Shown here: piece after piece, positions 8,791-16,375 of the stretch
How the letters are laid out: each line of letters opens with the position of its first letter
Position numbering within the stretch: position 1 is the stretch's first letter
Assembly: GCF_009192945.1 (NCBI RefSeq)
Contig: NZ_NSET01000020.1
Location: 1 to 33,457, forward strand
Length of the DNA stretch: 33,457 nucleotides
Origin: Xanthomonas maliensis
GTDB lineage: Bacteria; Pseudomonadota; Gammaproteobacteria; Xanthomonadales; Xanthomonadaceae
Direction of reading: 5' to 3'
Made by a program: the position numbers and the translations under genes
The notes under the pieces: model-generated
Databases searched by the model: none
What the model saw: only the letters and a program-made list of their open reading frames with translations
What the model was told of the DNA's origin: nothing

Positions 8791-11742
8791 TCACAGATCC
8801 ACGCCGAAGCCCAGACCGGCGGAGGAATCGCTGCCGCTGAAGGCGCCGCCCAGGCTGAAGGAGGCGCGCTCGCCGATCTTGCGGGCGTAGCCGATCGACA
8901 GCGCACGCTCGCCGCTTTGGAAGCCGGCGCCGACAGCGAAGCGTCCACGTTCGCTCTGCGTGCCGGCCGCATTGGTGGCCATGTTGAGCATGGCCGAGCT
9001 CATCGCGCCGAGGCGGTCGATGCGGCGATCCATGCTTTGGAAGCGGCGCATGCTGTCGTCGTGCAACTGGCTGAAGCTGTCGCTCAGTGCCGACACGCGG
9101 CTGTCGGTATAGCCGTTGGCCGAGCTCAAGGTGCGCGCATCGCCCGCGGAGACCTGAGCGACGTTGGCCGCATCGGTGTCGGCACGGCCGGCGGCGACGT
9201 TGGTGATCTGCCGCTCATTGCCAGCGCTGCCCACCGACACCGTATTGGCGCGGTCGGCCACCGAGCCTTGGCCCAATGCCACCGCACCTTGCGCGATGGC
9301 ACGCGCGCCCTGCCCGATCGCGGTGGCCGACGCCGCGCTGACCTGTGCGCCCTCACCCATCGCCACCGCATTGGTCGCCACCGCGGCGATCTGCGTGTTG
9401 GCGCCGACCGCGGTGCTGCCATCGGCATTGACGCGGGCATTGCTGCCGATCGCGGTGTCGTTGGGGCCATGCGCATAGGCGCCGCCACCGATCGCCGTGC
9501 CGCTGACGTCGTTGGCCACTGCCGCATTGCCCATCGCCGTGGAGGTGGTCGCCACCGTGCTGGTGCTGGCGACCGCCGGCGTCGGCGTGCCTTGCAGCCC
9601 GCCATCGCTACGCTCGGCCGTTGCCACCGTGGAGGTGGCAGGCGCCAGTACTGCCGGCACGCCGGCACTGCGCACAATCGCAGCCGTCCGCAACGACGTC
9701 GTGCCGCCCACGCGCCCATCCAGCTCGCTGACCTTGCTGTCCAGCGCAGTCAGTGCGGCGCCGACATTGGTGTAGCTGGCGCCCTGGATCACGTACGTCG
9801 GCGCAACGAACACGCCTTGCGCGCCGATGGCCGCGCCACCGCCGAGGAAACTGGCGGCATTGCTCAGCGACTGGAACAACTGTCCACCATTGATCGCCTC
9901 GCTGCTGCCGTCGGCGATCGCGCCGGCGCCCAGATTGACGATGCGACGCGTCGCCGGACCACCGCGACCGTTGCCGCTGCCCACCGAGACCGTATTGGCC
10001 TCGTAGGTGCGCGAACCCGAACCCAGCGCCACCGAATCGGCACCGCTGGCACCGGCATTGGCGCCCAAGGCAACGCCGTTGACGCCGCTCTGGCGCACGA
10101 AGCTGTTGTAGCCCATCGCCGTGCTGTTCACGCCGCTGGCGCTGCTGTCCACGCCCAGCGCGCTGGCGCCGGTGGCGCTGGCGCGACTGCCCGCCGCCAC
10201 TGCGACACTGTGGGCGCCGCTGGCCGCAGCCCCTGCACCTGCCGCCGTGCTGCGCTCGCCAGTCGCACGCGCCGTGCCCTCGCCGTTGGCCTGCACCATG
10301 CCGCTGGTGGCCTGCACATTGGCCGCCAACGCATCGAGCTGGCCCTTGTTGACTGCATCGGTCGCTTCGGTGCCCGCCGCCACGCTGGTGATCTGCCGCG
10401 TCAGTCCCGATGCCACATCGCCCACTGCCACGCTGTAGCTGCGGGTTGCGTGCGAGAAGGCGCCCAGCGCCACCGCGCTGACCGGAGCGCGGTTCCAGGC
10501 ATCGTCCACCCAGTTGCCGACCTTGGCGCCATAGCCGATCGAGGTGGCATCGACGCCGTCGGTGCGGGTGGCCGCACCCAGGGCGGTGCTGTTGGGGTTG
10601 AACCACGAGCTGATGGCGCCCGAGCCCAGGACCACGCTATTGGCGGTCAAGGCCGAACTGTTGTGACCCACGGCGATCCCATCCGGGTCCTGCGCCAGGG
10701 CATAAGCACCCAACGAGACCGTGTTGGGGCCGAACGAACCGGCGCTATGGCCGATCGCCACCGAATCGGTGTTGCCCGGCAGATTGGGGAACACGTTGGA
10801 GTTGTAGCCGATGGCGATCGCGTAGTTCGATTGCGTTTCCGCACCTGCGCCCAGGGCGATCGAACCGACGCCGGTGGCCGCAGTGATGCCACTGCTGTTG
10901 CCGGCCGCCGCTGCGGCCGTGCTGACGCCGCCGATGGCCACGCTGTCGACCCCGCTGGCCAGGGACGTGTTGCCGACCGCCACGCTACTGGTGGCAGTGG
11001 CGCGAGCGAAGTAGCCGTTGGCAGTGGACAGATAGCCAGAGGCGACCGCCAAGCCGCCGACAGCAGTCGTTCCGTCTTCGAACGCACGGGCGCGATAGCC
11101 CAGCGCCGTGCTTTGCACGTTGCGCGCTTCGCTGCCGCTGCCCACTGCGGTGGCCAGGGCCGCGGTGGCCTTGGCGCCGCCGCCCAGCGCCACCGCGCCG
11201 AACTGGCTGGCCTCGGTGGAATCCTGGTGGCTGCCGATGATCTCGCCGGCATCGTTGTAGTCGAATACCTGGGTGGTGCCGCCGATGGCGACCGCCGATT
11301 CGCCGCTCGCCGCGGCCGCGTAGCCGGTGGCGATGGCGTTCTTGGCCGTCACCGTGGCGCCGGCGCCCAGTGCGATGCCGCCTTCGCCGAGCGCATTGCT
11401 GGCCTCGCCGATGGCCACCGCATAGGGCTCGGCGGCGAAGGCGCCGACATCCTCGGACGGGTCGCTGCCGCCGACGATCTGCAGATGCTTGCCGATATCG
11501 TCGGCGCTCTCCGGCGGGGAGGCGTCGTCCTGCGCCGTGCTGTCGGCCGTCGCGGCGGCGCTGGTCGGGCCGGCGACCACGCGCGGTGCAGGCGTGGCGG
11601 CATGTGCGCCAGCGAGACCACCGGCCAGCAACAGCGCCGTCAGGATGGCGCGCGAGAGCGGTCGCTGGCAGGCGTTGGCGTGATGGGAGGCGGAGAAGCG
11701 GGCGCGGTGCTGGCCCTGTGCACGGTCAGGCAGGAAGCTCAT
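8791..11742 (-). CDS. YadA/XadA-like trimeric autotransporter adhesin
   Basis: Type Vc surface adhesin, expected as a trimer anchored in the outer membrane. It has a long signal sequence, with the hydrophobic core ILTALLLAGGLAGAHA ending near residue 48. Numbered from this start, left-handed beta-roll head repeats of the AIGxxA/ALGxxA type fill about 100-450. A neck follows (VAAGTEATDAVNKGQL, ~455-470). A second head (~490-590) ends in another neck (NLGAGAIADGSSEAINGGQL, ~603-622), then a short stalk. A third head (~735-840) is followed by a third neck (ITNVAAGRADTDAANVAQV), a coiled coil (~870-915) and a YadA-type barrel (~918-983) ending in Leu. An upstream ATG at 11793, also with a purine-rich ribosome site, would add 17 residues. 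Function by family: attachment to plant surfaces and autoaggregation. The Xanthomonas XadA group is the closest match I know. Confidence 0.93.
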   Translation of the reverse strand: MSFLPDRAQGQHRARFSASHHANACQRPLSRAILTALLLAGGLAGAHAATPAPRVVAGPTSAAATADSTAQDDASPPESADDIGKHLQIVGGSDPSEDVGAFAAEPYAVAIGEASNALGEGGIALGAGATVTAKNAIATGYAAAASGESAVAIGGTTQVFDYNDAGEIIGSHQDSTEASQFGAVALGGGAKATAALATAVGSGSEARNVQSTALGYRARAFEDGTTAVGGLAVASGYLSTANGYFARATATSSVAVGNTSLASGVDSVAIGGVSTAAAAAGNSSGITAATGVGSIALGAGAETQSNYAIAIGYNSNVFPNLPGNTDSVAIGHSAGSFGPNTVSLGAYALAQDPDGIAVGHNSSALTANSVVLGSGAISSWFNPNSTALGAATRTDGVDATSIGYGAKVGNWVDDAWNRAPVSAVALGAFSHATRSYSVAVGDVASGLTRQITSVAAGTEATDAVNKGQLDALAANVQATSGMVQANGEGTARATGERSTAAGAGAAASGAHSVAVAAGSRASATGASALGVDSSASGVNSTAMGYNSFVRQSGVNGVALGANAGASGADSVALGSGSRTYEANTVSVGSGNGRGGPATRRIVNLGAGAIADGSSEAINGGQLFQSLSNAASFLGGGAAIGAQGVFVAPTYVIQGASYTNVGAALTALDSKVSELDGRVGGTTSLRTAAIVRSAGVPAVLAPATSTVATAERSDGGLQGTPTPAVASTSTVATTSTAMGNAAVANDVSGTAIGGGAYAHGPNDTAIGSNARVNADGSTAVGANTQIAAVATNAVAMGEGAQVSAASATAIGQGARAIAQGAVALGQGSVADRANTVSVGSAGNERQITNVAAGRADTDAANVAQVSAGDARTLSSANGYTDSRVSALSDSFSQLHDDSMRRFQSMDRRIDRLGAMSSAMLNMATNAAGTQSERGRFAVGAGFQSGERALSIGYARKIGERASFSLGGAFSGSDSSAGLGFGVDL

Positions 11743-11793
11743 CGAAGTCCCCAAGGAGTGGTGGGAGAAGCAACTGGGGCAGCCCGAATCCAT

Positions 11794-11947
11794 GACATCC
11801 CCCTGTCGATGCGGAGTTCTGTCGGCGTGCGCGAAGTCGCGTCAAAAAATTGTCACGGCGCTTTCGGACTGTCACCAAACGACGATTGCATCCACTCACC
11901 ACCGATGTGAGCATGCGGAGCTGTCGAGGTCGTCCATCGCCGCTTAC
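11794..11947. promoter_or_regulatory. divergent control region between adhesin and histidine kinase
   Basis: The stretch between the adhesin start and the kinase start is AT-richer than its surroundings, with an A-run at 11844-11849. It contains two direct copies of TGTCAC at 11851-11856 and 11870-11875, 19 bp apart. On the minus strand a TTGACG hexamer (11840-11845) could be a -35 element for the adhesin, but I see no good -10 partner. The paired hexamers could be an operator. A third copy lies upstream of the response regulator gene, in the minus direction at 14063-14068. Confidence 0.35.
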
Positions 11948-13324
11948 GTGAAATTGCTCCCCGTTCTGCGCTGGTTGCAGCCGCCGGTGGCCGCCAGTGC
12001 CAGCGATCAGCGGCATGCGCCGTTCCTGCAGGTGCTTTTGGCGGCGATCGTGCTGTACACCGCCGGCGACATCGGCCTGTTTCTCTATGTGGCGGGCGTG
12101 GCGCGTTTGCTGGGCCGTGTCGACCTGCTGCTTGCCCTGGTGGGTAGCATGCTCACCGCCGCAGGCGCTGCGGTGGGTGTGTGGCAGGTACGGCGTGGCA
12201 ACGCTGCAAGGGCGGTGCGGACCTATGTGACAGCGACGCTGATCGGCGTGTTGATCACCTACGTGCGGGTGGATATCTACGACCTGTTGACCAACCCCAT
12301 GCCCTTGCTGGCGCTGGTGCTGGCCGGCATGGTGCTGGGGCGGCACGCGCTGTGGCGGGTGTTTCTGCTGCTGGCGGCCGCTGCGTTGGTGGGCGTGCTC
12401 GCACAGGTGATCTGGCCGGTGCCGTGGCGCTCGGTACGCGGCAACGTCGGCCTGGCCGTGGTGACCATCGGGGCCTATGCGTTGATCACCCTGATCCTGG
12501 ATCGCACCATCGCGGCCTTGCGCGACAGTCTGCTCGAATCGGAGCAACGCCGGCGCGAACTGGAGCAGCTCAATCAGCGCCTGCTGCAGGAAATGGCCGA
12601 GCGCGAACGGGTGCAGGAGCAGTTGATCCACACGCAGAAAATGGAGGCGCTCGGGCGTCTGGCCGCCGGCGTCGCGCACGATTTCGACAACCTGATCAAC
12701 GTGATCATCGGCTATGCGCAACGACGCGATGCGCTGGAAGGCTACGGCGAAGCGCCCTTGCTCAAGACGCTGGAAAACATCGAGACCGCCTCGCGACGCG
12801 CGTTGACGGTCAGCCGGCGCATCCTCAATTTCGGTCGCGCCGAACCCGGCCTGCCGACCTTGTTCGATGCCCGTGTGGCGTTACGCGATGCCGAACCGAC
12901 CTTGCGCCAGTTGTTCGGTCACGAGATCCGGCTGGAGGGCATCGCTGCCGGGCCACCGCTGTGGGTGCGGATGGATCGCGACGATCTCGATCTGGTGCTG
13001 CTCAACATCGCCGCCAACGCACGCGACGCGATGGAGGGGCGGGGCGTGTTCCGCATCGACGGCGAGCTGCGCGAGGCGACCGTCCACGTGCGCTTGTGCG
13101 ATACCGGCCCGGGCATCGCGCCGCATCTGCTGGCGCGGGTGCTCGAGCCGTTCTACACCACCAAGCCGGTCGGCAAGGGCACCGGGCTGGGCTTGTCGGT
13201 GGTCCAGGGCATCATCGCGGCGGCCGGCGGTCAGGTGACGGCGAGCAATGCCCCGCATGGTGGGGCGTGTCTGTGCCTGCAGTTACCGCTGGCCGAAGCG
13301 CCGTCTCACTCGGCGAGCAGGTAG
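11948..13324 (+). CDS. membrane sensor histidine kinase
   Basis: Sensor kinase of about 458 residues. The N-terminal part (about 28-190) contains five or six hydrophobic segments with only short loops, so the sensor is probably embedded in the membrane. A coiled coil follows (about 195-232), then the dimerisation domain with H-box GVAHDFDNLINVI (His244), N-box NIAANARDAM (about 353-362), G1 DTGPGIAP (about 385) and G2 GKGTGLGLSVV (about 409). In relatives the H-box usually reads HDFNN; here the first Asn is Asp. No receiver domain is attached. The start is uncertain: the frame is open from 11792, and I use GTG 11948 because conserved-looking sequence begins there. It overlaps the convergent regulator gene by 19 bp at the 3' end, and the two probably form a pair. 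Confidence 0.86.
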   Translation: MKLLPVLRWLQPPVAASASDQRHAPFLQVLLAAIVLYTAGDIGLFLYVAGVARLLGRVDLLLALVGSMLTAAGAAVGVWQVRRGNAARAVRTYVTATLIGVLITYVRVDIYDLLTNPMPLLALVLAGMVLGRHALWRVFLLLAAAALVGVLAQVIWPVPWRSVRGNVGLAVVTIGAYALITLILDRTIAALRDSLLESEQRRRELEQLNQRLLQEMAERERVQEQLIHTQKMEALGRLAAGVAHDFDNLINVIIGYAQRRDALEGYGEAPLLKTLENIETASRRALTVSRRILNFGRAEPGLPTLFDARVALRDAEPTLRQLFGHEIRLEGIAAGPPLWVRMDRDDLDLVLLNIAANARDAMEGRGVFRIDGELREATVHVRLCDTGPGIAPHLLARVLEPFYTTKPVGKGTGLGLSVVQGIIAAAGGQVTASNAPHGGACLCLQLPLAEAPSHSASR

Positions 13325-14034
13325 CCCAGCCCGCGCGCGGACAGCAGCGGCAGCGCCGGCATCTGATCGCCGGTCAAGCGCGCGGCCTTGCGACGCAAAC
13401 GGTGGATCAACATCTCCAGCCGGTGCAGGTCGAAGTCGCCGGTGGTGGCCTCCAATGCCGACACCAGCGCCTCGCGCTCGACCGCCTGACCACGTTGTGC
13501 ATCCAGGCAGCGCATCAGACAGCGCTCCAACGCGGTCAGCACCATCACTTTGCCGTCCGGCGCCAGCAGGCACCAACCGTCCGATTCCAGCCGCCATGCC
13601 AGCCGGGGCGCAATGGCGGGAGCCGCGGCCGGGTGTAGGCGCTGCGCCAGGTTGCGCAAGGTCAGGGCGAGGATTTCCGGATCGGCCGGCTTGCGCAGGA
13701 AGGCGTCGGCACCACCATGCAGGGCGCGCACGTGATCGCTGCGCCCGCGATTGCCGGTCAGCACCACGATGCCCAGGCCGGCGAACAGCGAGCGCAGATG
13801 CGTCACCACGCTCAATCCGCTTTCGTCGGGTAAGCCGAGATCGAGCACGACCAGATCGAACGCCTGGTGCAGCATCAAGCGATACAGCTCGCCGGCGGTG
13901 CCGGCGCCGCTGACGCGAAAACCGAAGTCGCGCAATCCGGGAATGAGGATGTCCTCGCGCAACAGCGCGTCGTCCTCCAGGACGGCGACCGACAACAGCG
14001 AGACAGCATCGCGGGGACTAGCAGGAACGGACAC
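13306..14034 (-). CDS. OmpR-family response regulator
   Basis: A 242-residue two-component regulator. The receiver domain (about 14-130) has acidic residues Asp21/Asp22 (LEDDALLRED), phospho-acceptor Asp65 (VVLDLGLPDESG), switch Thr93 (VVLTGN) and Lys115 (LRKPAD). The C-terminal part (about 148-242) is a winged helix of the OmpR type: VLTALERCLMRCL, recognition-helix region RLEMLIHRLRRKAARL, and the wing ending ARGLGYLLAE. I chose GTG 14034 because a GGAGAG ribosome site (14040-14045) lies five bases upstream; the frame is open further upstream but not conserved. The likely partner is the convergent membrane histidine kinase. A TGTCAC motif lies about 30 bases upstream on the coding strand, possibly an autoregulatory site. 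Confidence 0.9.
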   Translation of the reverse strand: MSVPASPRDAVSLLSVAVLEDDALLREDILIPGLRDFGFRVSGAGTAGELYRLMLHQAFDLVVLDLGLPDESGLSVVTHLRSLFAGLGIVVLTGNRGRSDHVRALHGGADAFLRKPADPEILALTLRNLAQRLHPAAAPAIAPRLAWRLESDGWCLLAPDGKVMVLTALERCLMRCLDAQRGQAVEREALVSALEATTGDFDLHRLEMLIHRLRRKAARLTGDQMPALPLLSARGLGYLLAE

Positions 14035-14039
14035 GAAGA

Positions 14040-14045
14040 CTCTCC
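14040..14045 (-). promoter_or_regulatory. ribosome binding site deciding the GTG start of the response regulator
   Basis: GGAGAG on the minus strand, five bases before the GTG at 14034. It fixes the start of the regulator at GTG instead of the longer open frame. Confidence 0.65.
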
Positions 14046-14211
14046 GAAGCCACGCCGCAATAGTGACAGGCCCAGGGTGTCGTGCAAGACCGCAGGAACG
14101 CGCGACAGCATTGCGGCCGTGCGGGTGCCCTCGTTCCTGGGAGAGACGTGGATTGCTATGCCGCCGGCGCACGCTGCGGCTGGCGTCTTTGGCACACTGC
14201 GCCTGCAGTGC

Positions 14212-14496
14212 TCAGGCGTGTTCGCCGCGCGCTTGCGCCCGTGCGGTGGCGATCAATGATTTCAGCAGTACGCGATCGGTATGCCGGGAAATGGCGATTG
14301 CGCCCAATCGCACGGCGTCGGCGCGCTGCGCGGCAGACACGTCGTAGTGCGCACCGCTGAGTTTGTTCTGGAAGGCGCGCCTGGGAATCCCCAGGCGCGC
14401 GGCCATCGCATGCAGTTCGGCCAGGGTGTCGCCCAGCAGATGCGCCCAGCGCTCGCCGCGCCATGGGTGCACCGCATCGTCGACGTACACGGCCAC
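14212..14496 (-). CDS. DUF4031 family protein
   Basis: A 94-residue soluble protein starting VAVYVDDAVHPWRGERWAHL, the recognisable beginning of DUF4031, followed by LGDTLAELHAMAARLGIPRRAFQ and HYDVSAAQRADAVRLGA. The conserved Asp, His and Trp residues in the first 20 positions could form a small active or metal site, but the family function is unknown. GTG at 14496 is chosen because homology begins exactly there; the longer open frame upstream overlaps the previous gene. It starts seven bases after the stop of the 168-residue gene, so the two are likely co-translated. Confidence 0.82.
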   Translation of the reverse strand: MAVYVDDAVHPWRGERWAHLLGDTLAELHAMAARLGIPRRAFQNKLSGAHYDVSAAQRADAVRLGAIAISRHTDRVLLKSLIATARAQARGEHA

Positions 14497-14503
14497 CGGC
14501 GAC

Positions 14504-15010
14504 TCAGGCCTTGTGGTCGTCGTCGGCCGAGGTTTGCTTGCGCTGGTCAGCGTCGGCCGCCGACGTCGCGTCGTCGGCCTGCGCCGGCTCGCTATCGTCA
14601 TCGCTATCGTCGGCATCGGTGCCTTCGACATTTTCGAACTCGGAGACCAGGGTGGTCAGGTATTCCTCTGCAGTCTTGCCCTCGTCGGCGGCCAGGTCGT
14701 CGATCATCTGCTGCAACTGCGTCGAATACTCCAGCGACACCGTCTTGCCCTCCTTCTCCTGCAGATTGGCCAGGTGCTTGAGCATGGCCAGCATCGGCAC
14801 CGGGTTGTCGGCGCTGCCCATGGTCTGGCCGCCGATCGACAGCAGCCATTCGCGATCGTTCTGAAGGCCGATCGCGGCGACCACGCGGCCATCGGCGTCC
14901 TGCAGGACTGCATGGTTGGTGATCTGCGGGGCCTGGCCCAGGCGGGCGATGGGGCGCTTGGGCAACTGCTTCTTGCGCTTGTCGCGCTTGGCCTTGGAAT
15001 TGCGGGACAC
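14504..15010 (-). CDS. conserved hypothetical protein, basic N terminus and acidic C terminus
   Basis: A 168-residue protein with a GTG start. The first 23 residues are strongly basic (SKAKRDKRKKQLPKRP), which may bind nucleic acid. The centre (about 25-125) looks folded, with VAAIGLQNDREWLLSIGG and a helical segment NPVPMLAMLKHLANLQEKEG. The last ~40 residues are Asp/Ser/Glu-rich and probably disordered. No signal peptide or membrane segment is seen. I do not recognise a characterised family. The gene is directly upstream of the DUF4031 gene with seven bases between them. Confidence 0.78.
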   Translation of the reverse strand: MSRNSKAKRDKRKKQLPKRPIARLGQAPQITNHAVLQDADGRVVAAIGLQNDREWLLSIGGQTMGSADNPVPMLAMLKHLANLQEKEGKTVSLEYSTQLQQMIDDLAADEGKTAEEYLTTLVSEFENVEGTDADDSDDDSEPAQADDATSAADADQRKQTSADDDHKA

Positions 15011-15232
15011 GGTGATCTCGACACTGGGAATGGCCGTCCATTCTAGGCGCTGTCGCCCTGCATGGGGGCCGTGGACCTCCCACCGTCTGCCTGCTGCCTG
15101 GCGGCGCGGATGGTGGTGGCACTCGGTTGCCGGTCGCGTCTTGCGCGTCGTCAGCCTGGGCGGTTGGCAGGCGTGACGGGCGTCGGGTTTGCAGTGGCGC
15201 TGCCTGTGCCGTCGATCGCCGATGGCAGCGGC

Positions 15233-16366
15233 TTACTGCCGCTGCGGCTCGCCGATGGCCGCTTCTGCAGCCCGTGCCAGGGCAGTGGCCGAGGCCACTT
15301 GGGCACGACTGGAGACCCGTGGGCCGGCATTGGTGCCGGCGGTCGCCGGCGGAGCGGACGCCGCAGGCGTGGCGGCCTTGTCGGCATGCGCGGTGGCCGG
15401 TGCTGTCGGTGCAGCCGCCGTCGCGGTGGCGGCCGCGCTGAGGTCGGGCACATGCGTGTCGGCATCCGGGATCACCTTGCCCAAGGCGATTCCGTCATTG
15501 CTGCCGGCCAACGCGGTCTTCTCCGCATCCTGGGTCATCACCACGATGCTGATGCGTCGATTGATGGGGTTCTGCGGATCGGTCTTGTCGAACAGCACCG
15601 AGGACGATAGCCCCACCACCCGTGCGACCTTGGCGTCGCCCATGCCGCCGCCCACCAGGGCGCGCCGGGCGGCATTGGCACGGTCTGCGCTCAGTTCCCA
15701 GTTGGTGTAACCGGCATCGCTGCTGTAGGCGGTGATGTCGGTGTGGCCGGTGATGCTGATGTGGTTGGGCACCTGATTGATGAAGGATGCCAGCTCATGC
15801 AGGATGTCCACCGTATACGGCTTGAGCTTGTCGCGGCCGATATCGAACATCGGACGGTTCTGCTTGTCGACGATCTGGATGCGCAGGCCATCGGGCGTCA
15901 GGTCCAACAGCAATTGGTCCTTGAACGGCTCCAGTGCCTGGCTCTTGGCGATCGCCTCCTTCAGTTCTTCCATCAGCGTTTCCAGGCGCTGCTTGTCCTT
16001 GGCACGGCTGTCCTGGTCGGTGTCGGCGGCGTTGTCGCGCTTGCGCCCCATCTCGTCCTTCTGGCCCTTGGCCAGGTCGGCGGTGCCGCCGAGCTTGATC
16101 ATCGAGGTGCTGGCCCCGCCAGGGCCGTTCATGCCGGGCGAGGGCGCATGCGACTTGCCCGACAGCGGACTGGGATTGCGGAAATACTCCGAGATCGCCG
16201 CGCGCTGCTCCTTGGTGGTCGCGGCCATCAGCCACAGCACCAGGAAGAAGGCCATCATCGCAGTGACGAAGTCGGCGAAGGCGACCTTCCAGGCGCCGCC
16301 GTGGTGGCCGCCGCCCTGTACCTTCTTGACCCGTCGGATGATGACGGTGGATTTGCCCTCGGCCAT
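15233..16366 (-). CDS. motB: flagellar motor stator protein MotB
   Basis: Stator subunit that, with MotA, conducts protons and anchors the motor to peptidoglycan. The 377-residue product has one transmembrane helix (about 28-48) with the essential proton-carrying Asp32 in FADFVTAMMAFFLVLW, followed by a plug/linker region. A periplasmic OmpA-like domain runs about 165-290, with ITGHTD and ELSADRANAARRAL as peptidoglycan-binding motifs and NRRISIVV at its end. The last ~80 residues are an Ala/Thr/Pro-rich tail absent from E. coli MotB (308 residues). The gene starts nine bases after the motA stop, so the pair is an operon. Confidence 0.96.
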   Translation of the reverse strand: MAEGKSTVIIRRVKKVQGGGHHGGAWKVAFADFVTAMMAFFLVLWLMAATTKEQRAAISEYFRNPSPLSGKSHAPSPGMNGPGGASTSMIKLGGTADLAKGQKDEMGRKRDNAADTDQDSRAKDKQRLETLMEELKEAIAKSQALEPFKDQLLLDLTPDGLRIQIVDKQNRPMFDIGRDKLKPYTVDILHELASFINQVPNHISITGHTDITAYSSDAGYTNWELSADRANAARRALVGGGMGDAKVARVVGLSSSVLFDKTDPQNPINRRISIVVMTQDAEKTALAGSNDGIALGKVIPDADTHVPDLSAAATATAAAPTAPATAHADKAATPAASAPPATAGTNAGPRVSSRAQVASATALARAAEAAIGEPQRQ

Positions 16367-16375
16367 GGCGCGGGC

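Noticed and set aside
8791..11400. Regular short repeats that might suggest a CRISPR or tandem-repeat array
   Set aside because: They are degenerate, in frame, and encode AIG/ALG head repeats of the adhesin; no identical repeats with unique spacers.
8722..11910. A 1062-residue open frame on the plus strand across the adhesin and the end of the S8 gene
   Set aside because: It is antisense to two well-supported genes. Its composition (Arg/Ala/Gly/His/Asp repeats) is the mirror of the adhesin repeats in GC-rich codons, with no recognisable domain.
11792..11947. N-terminal extension of the membrane kinase from ATG 11792
   Set aside because: It would run through the adhesin control region, and the translated part is not membrane-like or conserved-looking.
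14035..14172. Longer open frame upstream of the response regulator
   Set aside because: The ribosome site at 14040-14045 and the position of the receiver domain place the start at GTG 14034.
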